Part shown: piece by piece, positions 1 through 5,099 of the stretch
Position numbering within the stretch: the stretch's first letter is position 1
Layout: the number at the start of each line of letters is the position of its first letter
Assembly (NCBI GenBank): GCA_964605715.1
Contig: CAZSDV010000084.1
Location: forward strand, 1 to 6,174
DNA length: 6,174 nucleotides
Reading direction: 5' to 3'
Source of the DNA: JAPUME01 sp964605715
GTDB lineage: Bacteria; Acidobacteriota; Terriglobia; UBA7540; JAPUME01
The notes under the pieces: model-generated
What the model was told of the DNA's origin: nothing
Databases searched by the model: none
The model's input: only the letters and a program-made list of their open reading frames with translations
Program-made: the position numbers and the translations under genes

Positions 1-1
1 C

Positions 2-1057
2 AAGTTCTTTTCCTTCGAGGGCCTGAAGAGGGTGGACGAAACCGAGGGGCGGCCCGGCGACATCCTGGCGATTGCGGGCGTGGAAGGCATCACCATAGGC
101 GAGACGGTCACCGACGCGGAATCGCCCCGCCCGCTCGCGCACATTCAGATCGACGAGCCGACCATTGCTATGATCTTCACGGTGAACACGTCGCCGTTTT
201 CCGGCCGCGAGGGGAAGTTCGTTACGTCGCGCCATCTGCGCGAGCGGTTGGAGGAGGAACTGCTCACTAACGTCTCGATCAAGGTGGAAGAGGCGGGCGG
301 GTCGGACTCCTTCAAAGTGATGGGCCGCGGCGAGTTGCAGCTCGCCATCCTGATCGAGATGATGCGCCGCGAGGGATACGAGCTGGCGGTGGGCAAGCCC
401 GAGATTCTGACCCGGGAGATCGACGGCAAGCTGCACGAGCCGCAGGAGCTATTGGAGATCGACTGTCCTGCGACCTTTCTGGGCGTGGTGATGGAAAAGA
501 TGGGAACCCGGAAAGGCAATGTGGTGAAGATGGTAAACCACGGCTCGGGGCGGGTGCGGATGGGCTTTGAGGTCCCCTCCCGCGGACTGATCGGGCTGCG
601 CAGCGAGATCCTTATTGCCACGCGCGGCACGGCCATCCTGAATTCTCTGTTCCACGGCTACATCGAATGGCAGGGTAACATTGCCTCCCGGCCCACCGGG
701 TCGCTCGTGGCCGACCGCGCCGGCAAGGCCACCAGTTACGCCATTTACAACCTTCAGGAGCGCGGTGAAATCTTCATCACGCCGGGCACGGATGTTTACC
801 AGGGAATGATTATCGGCGAGAACGCGCGGGACAAGGACCTCGACGTCAACATCGTGAAGGAAAAGAAGCTGACCAACATGCGGGCCTCCACCGCCGACGA
901 AGCGATCCGACTGATTCCGCCGCGCATCCTCAATCTGGAACAGGCCATCGAGTTTATCCGCGACGACGAACTGGTGGAGGTTACGCTGCGCTCGATCCGG
1001 CTGCGGAAGAAAATCCTGAATGCCAGCTTCCGGCGAGTCAGGCTCCCCGGAGTGTAG
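2..1057 (+). CDS. typA: TypA/BipA ribosome-associated translational GTPase, C-terminal 351 residues (5' end outside window)
   Basis: TypA/BipA is a cytoplasmic GTPase of the EF-G/LepA superfamily that binds the ribosome and supports 50S assembly and growth under stress, notably cold. The reading frame is open from the first bases (KFFSFEGLKRV), so the GTG at 32 is an internal valine and not the start. Counting from nt 2, the end of the beta-barrel domain II comes first (GDILAIAGVEGITIG). An EF-G domain III-like segment follows from about residue 53, with GRGELQLAILIE near 108-119. A domain V-like segment (FLGVVMEKMGTRKGNV) begins near 158. The TypA-specific C-terminal domain fills about 215-351 (EWQGNIASRPTGSL, LTNMRAS, basic IRLRKKILN near the end). 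The G domain with its P-loop is upstream and cannot be judged. The E. coli protein is about 607 residues, so a little over half is present. The frame is intact and the base composition is G+C-rich, as expected for a core gene. No convincing terminator follows. Confidence 0.95.
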   Translation, partial: KFFSFEGLKRVDETEGRPGDILAIAGVEGITIGETVTDAESPRPLAHIQIDEPTIAMIFTVNTSPFSGREGKFVTSRHLRERLEEELLTNVSIKVEEAGGSDSFKVMGRGELQLAILIEMMRREGYELAVGKPEILTREIDGKLHEPQELLEIDCPATFLGVVMEKMGTRKGNVVKMVNHGSGRVRMGFEVPSRGLIGLRSEILIATRGTAILNSLFHGYIEWQGNIASRPTGSLVADRAGKATSYAIYNLQERGEIFITPGTDVYQGMIIGENARDKDLDVNIVKEKKLTNMRASTADEAIRLIPPRILNLEQAIEFIRDDELVEVTLRSIRLRKKILNASFRRVRLPGV

Positions 1058-1314
1058 ACCCAATTCACCTTCTTGCATAGGTCCAGGCCTTTCTCGGCCG
1101 TCCCACCTTGCGATGTCCGTCCATGATTACAATGATTACCTGCTGATATTAGTCACTACCCTGGGTCCCCGCAAAGCCCCGTGAGGGAATAAGCCGCATG
1201 AGGGCGGGTGTGTAAGCAAGCAGGCAGGGCGACGCAGTCAGCGGCTACGAGTCATCTCAATAAGAATGGCTAATTTCCTAACCGGCACTTTTCATCGGGT
1301 AGTGAAGAGACCAG
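1058..1314. other. Non-coding stretch after typA, nothing identified
   Basis: No credible gene or strong hairpin terminator was found on either strand. Small items only: a 9-bp-period duplication of ATGATTAC (1123-1130 and 1132-1139), and an imperfect 14-mer repeat (AAGCCCCGTGAGGG at 1174-1187 and AAGCCGCATGAGGG at 1191-1204, 3 mismatches, period 17). The longest minus-strand frames here are under 20 codons. It is probably degenerate sequence at the end of the decayed insertion next door. Confidence 0.5.
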
Positions 1315-1461
1315 CTATCGCGCGCGGAAGGGAATTCGGACCACGGCCACAGGTTCGCCGTCGCGTGCAGCGGGTTGGAATTCCCACTGCTCAAAAGCGT
1401 TGATCGCGCTCAGGTCCAATCGTTCATCGATGCCGCGCAGAATCCGGGCTTGGTCGGCCAT
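1315..1461 (-). pseudogene. C-terminal remnant of a TonB-type (TonB_C domain) protein
   Basis: The minus strand from an ATG at 1459-1461 to a TAG at 1315-1317 encodes 48 residues. They include ILRGIDERLDLSAINAFEQ, WEFQPAARDGEPVAV and the end VRIPFRAR. The pattern (D-x-x-A-[hydrophobic]-x-A-[hydrophobic]-x-x-W-x-F-x-P-A-x-x-[DN]-G-x-P-V, then an alternating hydrophobic strand ending in a basic residue) is the C-terminal half of the TonB domain. In full-length proteins this domain contacts outer-membrane receptors from the periplasm. The N-terminal membrane anchor, the linker and the first strand are absent. Upstream the frame stays open but loses resemblance at about 1462, close to where integrase similarity starts on the other strand. 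The final strand also seems two to three residues short of usual. I read this as the tail of a gene truncated by rearrangement. The family call rests on eyeballed similarity. Confidence 0.5.
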
Positions 1462-1811
1462 CTGTGCTCTTAGGATGCGAGCACATGCGCTGGATACGGA
1501 TGCCCCAGAGCATTTTGTTTTTCATCGTCTCTGGCCCAGGGTTGACCCCATTCGCCCAATGAGTGATTGGCGGTCCGTTTGGCGGTCATTGCGAAAGGCG
1601 GCAGGGATGCCTCATCTTCGATACTACGACCTCCGCCACCTGTGTGTGACGGAAATGTTAGAGGCTGGAGTGCCCGAGGGAGTCATTCGAGAGGTGGTGG
1701 GGCATGTTTACCCTGCGATGACTCGCTGGTACTCACATCCCCGGCTGGCAGCCAAAAGAGCGGCTGTAGAGGTATTGTCGCGGTCGAAAGAGGATTCGGA
1801 AGGGACAGGTT

Positions 1812-1833
1812 ACGTCACAAATCACGTCACAAA
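1812..1833 (+). repeat. Short tandem repeat, two copies of ACGTCACAAA, 12-bp period
   Basis: ACGTCACAAA occurs at 1812-1821 and again at 1824-1833. The 12-bp period keeps the integrase frame and gives VTNHVTK in the protein tail, about 44 bp from the tRNA 3' end. The position, between the recombinase catalytic domain and the presumed attachment site, would fit an arm-type recombinase binding site. It could equally be a simple duplication. Confidence 0.4.
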
Positions 1834-1876
1834 AGCCTTGCCTGAGAAAACGAAGGAAGCTAAGTCATTGAAAGAA

Positions 1877-1952
1877 TGGCACGCCTGGGGCGATTCGAAC
1901 GCCCGACCTCTGGTTCCGGAGACCAGCGCTCTATCCACTGAGCTACAGGCGC
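1877..1952 (-). tRNA. tRNA-Arg (anticodon CCG), CCA encoded
   Basis: The reverse complement folds into a complete 76-nt cloverleaf. The acceptor stem GCGCCTG pairs with CAGGCGT (one G-T pair at 1:72), followed by discriminator G and an encoded CCA at 1877-1879. U8 and A9 are present. The D stem is GCTC/GAGC with loop AGTGGATA. The anticodon stem CTGGT/ACCAG encloses loop CTCCGGA, giving anticodon CCG, which reads CGG (arginine). The variable loop is the 5-nt AGGTC. The T stem GGGCG/CGCCC encloses TTCGAAT. All stems are intact, so the gene should be functional. Its 3' half faces the integrase remnant and is the likely attachment site. Confidence 0.97.
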
Positions 1953-1977
1953 ACGCATGGTTTTTTCTTTGCTAGCC

Positions 1978-2007
1978 ATTGTATTATGTTTTCCAGTTGA
2001 GGTTCAA
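1978..2007 (-). promoter_or_regulatory. Candidate sigma-70-type promoter for tRNA-Arg
   Basis: On the minus strand TTGAAC (2002-2007) and TACAAT (1978-1983) are 18 nt apart, matching 4/6 and 5/6 of the consensus -35 and -10 hexamers. The -10 ends 25 nt before the mature tRNA 5' end, which leaves a short leader of the expected size. The -35 lies inside a perfect 7-bp inverted repeat, CAGTTGAGGTTCAACTG (1994-2010, 3-nt centre). This could be an operator, or chance. Confidence 0.45.
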
Positions 2008-2178
2008 CTGCGACTGAATACATACACATTGCTGATTAAGGCTAATTTTTATAACCTGTACATTGATTTATTAGTTACTGATATTTTTTGAATGTAAGGA
2101 ATTTATCGGGAACACCACACTCAGGAACAAGGATTTCACGCTTTTTCATTTAGCTGAAGGTTTTCCAGAAATATAAAA

Positions 2179-3192
2179 TTACATGCCTTTAGATCTGAAA
2201 TAAGCAATTACTCGTTCGATGCCTTCTCGCCGCCCCACTTTTGGTTTCCAATTCAGGGTTGTGACAGCTTTGGAAATGTCTGGCCACCTCCGTTTTGGGT
2301 CATCAGTGGGCAGAGGTTTCATTGTAATCTTGCTCCTACTTCCCGTGAGTTCGATAATTTCCTCAGCTAACCTTTTTATAGTGATCTCTTCTGGACTCCC
2401 TAGATTAAAGGGTCCCATTTCATCTGACATCAGCAGTTTGTGAATTCCTTCAATCAGGTCTCCTACATAACAAAAGCTTCGCGTCTGGCTTCCATCACCG
2501 TAAATAGTTAAGGGTTTTTCTTGCAACGCTTGCTTAAGAAAATTAGGGAGTGCGCGACCATCGTCTACCCGCATCCGTTCCCCATAGGTGTTGAAAATCC
2601 TGACGATCCGCACCTTCACATTGTGCTCTCGTGCGTAAGACATAGTAATTGCTTCTGCAAAGCGCTTAGCCTCATCGTATACGCTTCTCGGCCCAATAGG
2701 GTTTACGTGCCCCCAATAAGTTTCTGGCTGGGGCGTTACTTCTGGATCTCCGTAGGTTTCCGAAGTTGAGGCGAGAAGGAAAATACTTCTTGTAGATTTT
2801 GCTAATCCTAATGCATGGTATGTTCCTAACGCCCCCACCTTAAGCGTGTGGATAGGATAACGTTCGTAATCCCTCGGACTTGCCGGTGATGCAAAATGCA
2901 ATATATAGTTTAGTCGAAATCCATTTGAACTGATGCCGTCCCAGGGCTTAGGTGATTTACTTAAGGCTGCAGGTAAATCAATCGGCTTGGTGACATCACC
3001 TTGAACAAAAAAGAAACTAGGATTATCCATTAGGTGTTGGATGTTGTCCTTTTTCCCTGTCAGGAGATTGTCAAAACATATAACCTGGTGTCCTTCGCCA
3101 AGCAAACGATCACAAAGATGAGAACCTACAAAACCAGATCCCCCAGTTATTAAGCTTCTCGGTGGAGGCTTTTTTTCTTGATTCTTAATCAT
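2179..3192 (-). CDS. uxs: UDP-glucuronate decarboxylase (UDP-xylose synthase), extended SDR family
   Basis: This NAD-dependent short-chain dehydrogenase/epimerase of 337 residues is predicted to convert UDP-glucuronate to UDP-xylose in the cytoplasm. The Rossmann motif GGSGFVGSHL has Gly17/20/23. DNLLTGKKDNI (41-51) follows. The strand HFASPASPRDYERYP (99-113) is characteristic of UXS-type enzymes. The catalytic set is Thr143-Ser144-Glu145 in ASTSETYGDP, with Tyr172 and Lys176 in YDEAK. RIFNTYGERMR, the DGRALPNF stretch and YGDGSQTRSFCYV (Arg238) complete the nucleotide-sugar site. About 17-20 residues are inserted between the DVT strand and HFASPASP (roughly 70-92). Its neighbour upstream encodes UDP-glucose dehydrogenase, which makes its substrate, and this is the main argument for UXS over a generic epimerase. 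The ATG at 3192 has only a weak, distant GA-rich site (GAAGA) and may depend on read-through from ugd, 71 nt upstream. The coding DNA is clearly more A+T-rich than typA. Confidence 0.88.
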   Translation of the reverse strand: MIKNQEKKPPPRSLITGGSGFVGSHLCDRLLGEGHQVICFDNLLTGKKDNIQHLMDNPSFFFVQGDVTKPIDLPAALSKSPKPWDGISSNGFRLNYILHFASPASPRDYERYPIHTLKVGALGTYHALGLAKSTRSIFLLASTSETYGDPEVTPQPETYWGHVNPIGPRSVYDEAKRFAEAITMSYAREHNVKVRIVRIFNTYGERMRVDDGRALPNFLKQALQEKPLTIYGDGSQTRSFCYVGDLIEGIHKLLMSDEMGPFNLGSPEEITIKRLAEEIIELTGSRSKITMKPLPTDDPKRRWPDISKAVTTLNWKPKVGRREGIERVIAYFRSKGM

Positions 3193-3263
3193 GGAAATTA
3201 ACCGTCTTCAGAGGAGAAAAGTTTCACTTAATCCAGATGAAGGAGATTGATGGTTCTAATTTC
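3193..3263 (-). promoter_or_regulatory. ugd-uxs gap bounded by an inverted repeat
   Basis: The gap between the ugd stop and the uxs start is bracketed by GGAAATTA (3193-3200) and its complement TAATTTCC (3257-3264). The repeat extends to GGTT/AACC with a one-base bulge. The transcript of the gap could therefore fold into a long-looped stem with the uxs start codon at its base. No terminator-like U-run follows, so co-transcription of the two genes is the simplest reading. Any regulatory role is inferred only. Confidence 0.25.
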
Positions 3264-4640
3264 CTATCGGCCTATTGAAAAGTAATCAAGCCCTGCCTCA
3301 CGAGCCTTTTGAGGATCGAAGAGGTTTCTCCCGTCAACAACCACGGGATTCTGCATGAGTTTCTTAAGCTGCCCAAGGTCGAGTTGAAGGAATTCCTTCC
3401 ATTCCGTTAGCAATAAGAGTGCATGGGTCCCCTCTGCAGCCTTCAGAGGAGAGGTGAAATAGTTCACTCGACCTTGCTCCTCTGGAAATACGGCCCGTGT
3501 ATTGGCAATGGCCCGAGGATCACACAGACGAAGGATTGCCCCTTCTGCAAGGAGAGCTTTTATAATTCTAAGGCTCGGTGCCTCACGAACGTCATCGGTG
3601 TCAGGCTTAAAGGACAGCCCCAAAATGCCGATGGTTTTATTTTTGATAACTTCAAGAGCATCCCGTACCTTTTTGAGGAACAAATCAACTCGGCGTTGGT
3701 TAATTTTTTCGACCTCCTTTAGAAATGAAACATCCACGTTATGTTCCTTGCCTAAATGGACAAATGCCCTCAAATCCTTGGGAAAACAATAACCCCCAAA
3801 CCCGATGCCAGCTCGAAGAAATCTCTCGCCAATTCTGGGATCGAGCCCAATGCCATGCGAGACCTTTGTAATGTCAGCTCCGACGGCTTCGCACATGTCA
3901 GAAACCATGTTAATGAAGGATATCTTGGTGGATAGAAAGGCGTTTGCAGCGTGCTTAATAATCTCCGCCGTAGTAAGGTCAGTTACGAGGAAAGGGCAGT
4001 CTAGAGGCTGATAGATTTTTTCAAGAATCTCTCTTGCCTTTTCTGATTCCACCCCGCATACAATTCGGTCGGGATGGAGGAATCCTTCGACAGCTCTTCC
4101 TTCCTGTAGGAATTCAGGATTGGAGGCGACATCAAACCGTGGGTAACCCTGATTCTCTTTATCTGTGTTACCGAGAAGCTCTTCCTTGCATTCTTCAATG
4201 GTTTCTTCGGTTGTTGCCGGAAGGCCTGCGTAGTGCGCAATAGTTTTCTTGATCCACTTTGCAGTAATTGCAGGAACGGTACTCTTTTCAATGATGAGTT
4301 TGTAGGTATTTAGATTGCATGCCACCATGCGAGCAACGGTTTCAATTTGGGTGAGGTCTGTCTCTCCACTTTCTTTTTGGGGAGTACCCACGCAGATAAA
4401 AAGAATGGGAGCAGCTCGGATGGCAGCTTCGACATCCACAACAGGTTGGAAGCTCCCGCGTTTAAGATGCTTGGTTAGCAACTCCTGAACACCAGGTTCA
4501 AAAAACGGTGATTTCCCAGACCTTAGTGTTTCAATTTTTACTGAATCCTGATCAGCTCCAGTTACTTTCCATCCCATTTCAGCTAGGCACAGAGCAGTAG
4601 GAAGACCTACGTGTCCCATGCCCAGTACTGCAATGTTCAT
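3264..4640 (-). CDS. ugd: UDP-glucose 6-dehydrogenase
   Basis: The enzyme oxidises UDP-glucose twice with NAD+ to UDP-glucuronate in the cytoplasm. From the ATG at 4640 the protein has 458 residues and begins MNIAVLGMGHVGL, the normal family N terminus with GxGxxG at 7-12. Asp30 ends the second strand and suits NAD. Active-site residues are Thr121 (STVP), Glu176 (SNPEF), Lys229 and Asn233 (EIIKHAANAF), and Cys285 and Asp289 in GFGGYCFPKDL. The C-terminal UDP-binding domain shows GLSFKPDTDDVREAPS (341-356) and LLLTEWKEF. The Thr-to-Glu spacing is 55 residues against about 27 in the Streptococcus pyogenes enzyme, so a charged loop of about 28 residues (roughly 138-167, rich in Glu and Lys) is inserted. 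GGAG lies 5 nt before this start. A second ATG at 4685 would add 15 residues; it has its own GAGG, and its ATGA overlaps the stop of a small upstream frame. Start choice is therefore uncertain, but function is not. Confidence 0.93.
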   Translation of the reverse strand: MNIAVLGMGHVGLPTALCLAEMGWKVTGADQDSVKIETLRSGKSPFFEPGVQELLTKHLKRGSFQPVVDVEAAIRAAPILFICVGTPQKESGETDLTQIETVARMVACNLNTYKLIIEKSTVPAITAKWIKKTIAHYAGLPATTEETIEECKEELLGNTDKENQGYPRFDVASNPEFLQEGRAVEGFLHPDRIVCGVESEKAREILEKIYQPLDCPFLVTDLTTAEIIKHAANAFLSTKISFINMVSDMCEAVGADITKVSHGIGLDPRIGERFLRAGIGFGGYCFPKDLRAFVHLGKEHNVDVSFLKEVEKINQRRVDLFLKKVRDALEVIKNKTIGILGLSFKPDTDDVREAPSLRIIKALLAEGAILRLCDPRAIANTRAVFPEEQGRVNYFTSPLKAAEGTHALLLLTEWKEFLQLDLGQLKKLMQNPVVVDGRNLFDPQKAREAGLDYFSIGR

Positions 4641-4681
4641 ACCTTCTCCGTTTATTTCAATGGAGAGGCCCGACTCTTTCG

Positions 4682-4783
4682 TCATTTTACCTCTACCGTG
4701 TAGTAGGTTGACCGATACTGAATAAATTTTTTGGATTCAAAATTAGACAATTTAAGTTGTGGAAATCCCTTCTGAAGGATCAT
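4682..4783 (-). CDS. Possible 33-residue leader ORF upstream of ugd
   Basis: An ATG at 4781-4783 sits 8 nt after AAAGGAGG (4792-4799, minus strand), the best ribosome binding site in the window. The frame encodes 33 residues, MILQKGFPQLKLSNF followed by ESKKFIQYRSTYYTVEVK. It ends in a TGA that overlaps the upstream candidate ugd ATG as ATGA, the classic arrangement for coupled translation. The peptide is basic, rich in Tyr, Lys and Phe, has no clear membrane segment or signal peptide, and resembles nothing I recognise. It could be a leader peptide, a small protein, or a chance frame. A promoter-like pair overlaps its start and would leave its first codons untranscribed, so the two readings compete. 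Confidence 0.35.
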   Translation of the reverse strand: MILQKGFPQLKLSNFESKKFIQYRSTYYTVEVK

Positions 4784-4807
4784 AGGCGAGGCCTCCTTTC
4801 AATTCAA
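4779..4807 (-). promoter_or_regulatory. Candidate sigma-70-type promoter for ugd-uxs
   Basis: On the minus strand TTGAAT (4802-4807) and TATGAT (4779-4784) are separated by 17 nt, matching 4/6 and 5/6 of consensus. Transcription would start near 4772, about 87 nt before the ATG at 4685 and about 132 nt before the one at 4640. The -10 overlaps the start codon of the 33-codon frame, so if this promoter is used that frame is not translated from its ATG. Confidence 0.3.
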
Positions 4808-5099
4808 GCTTAGATCAAAATGATAGGACTTGATTACTAGCCTACTTTTTGTTGTTGGTTCCGGGGAAGACCCAGGATAATGTACATGTTGTATAAGTTG
4901 TTTATCGCTCTTTAATAATCACTGCAGTAGAATTTCCTGGGGAAATTTTTGGAAATTATCCTCTGAGAGGTTGGTGAAATTTCCCATACCCTTTCAGCTT
5001 GCAACCTGAAGCAGGGGATGTTTAAGCCTAGCATGATATGATCGCGCCAAAATTTATCTTTGGCGGACTAAGGAGTTGGGATACAAGTCAACTGTGAGC
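4808..5099. other. A+T-rich divergent control region between ugd and the aminotransferase gene
   Basis: No gene is visible here; the longest plus-strand frame with a plausible ribosome site is 7 codons (from 5019). The region holds a heptamer cluster (described separately). It also has a perfect CCTCTGAGAGG palindrome (4960-4970) and a short TTCAG/CTGAA inverted repeat around 4994-5011. An AAGGAG at 5070-5075 lies 24 nt before the aminotransferase ATG. Both transcription units probably start from this gap. Confidence 0.5.
4931..4984. promoter_or_regulatory. Cluster of GGAAATT/AATTTCC heptamers, candidate operator
   Basis: Four copies of one heptamer in either orientation lie within 54 bp: AATTTCC at 4931-4937, GGAAATT at 4941-4947 and 4951-4957, and AATTTCC at 4978-4984. 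The first two form a perfect 17-bp palindrome with a TGG centre. The first three are spaced exactly 10 bp apart, so they would face the same side of the helix. Such phasing suits cooperative binding of a dimeric regulator. No regulator gene is in the window, and A+T bias makes chance matches likelier than a naive count suggests. Confidence 0.35.

Larger units (their letters stand above)
1400..1975 (+). pseudogene. Tyrosine recombinase (phage-type integrase), C-terminal catalytic remnant
   Basis: A 191-codon frame from a TTG at 1400 carries the C-terminal part of a tyrosine site-specific recombinase; ATGs at 1430 and 1475 are alternative starts. Similarity begins near residue 31 (DAPEHFVF). 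It continues through WRSVWRSLRKAAG and the box YDLRHLCVTEML, with catalytic Arg at 79 and Tyr where His is usual in H-x-x-R. It ends with GH at 101-102, RWYSH with the nucleophile Tyr111, and the helix RLAAKRAAVEVL. The N-terminal core-binding domain, the first catalytic Arg and the beta-hairpin Lys are missing. The frame is open only back to 1274, and that extra sequence lies antisense to a TonB_C remnant. The protein cannot be active alone. From residue 160 the frame translates the antisense of tRNA-Arg (HAWGDSNARPLV onward) and stops just past it. An integrase tail meeting a tRNA 3' end is typical of an element inserted at that tRNA. Confidence 0.75.

Noticed and set aside
145..1078. Long open frames on the minus strand across typA (145-636, 449-1078, 796-1068)
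   Set aside because: They lie antisense to a clearly conserved gene in G+C-rich DNA, where stop codons are rare, and their translations resemble no protein family.
1078..1101. GGCC...GGCC inverted repeat after typA as a terminator
   Set aside because: The stem is only 4 bp and no U-run follows.
1077..1136. Minus-strand 19-codon frame containing GRPRK, an AT-hook-like string
   Set aside because: It is too short, has no ribosome site, and a single basic match in G+C-rich sequence is expected by chance.
1058..1400. Search for a second attachment-site copy of the tRNA 3' end
   Set aside because: No stretch resembling the T-arm and acceptor 3' strand of tRNA-Arg was found between typA and the integrase, so no element end can be marked in this window.
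1567..1845. A second plus-strand frame of 92 codons over the integrase remnant
   Set aside because: The frame carrying the recombinase motifs overlaps it fully; this one has low-complexity Gly/Ser/Arg content and no recognisable motif.
3423..4291. Several open frames of 68-99 codons overlapping ugd on both strands
   Set aside because: They are shadows of the ugd gene, with no motif and no ribosome site, and ugd's own catalytic residues are intact.
4852..4881. TTGTTG, 18-nt gap, GATAAT as a plus-strand promoter for the aminotransferase gene
   Set aside because: The -35 matches only 3 of 6 positions and similar weak pairs occur throughout this A+T-rich gap.
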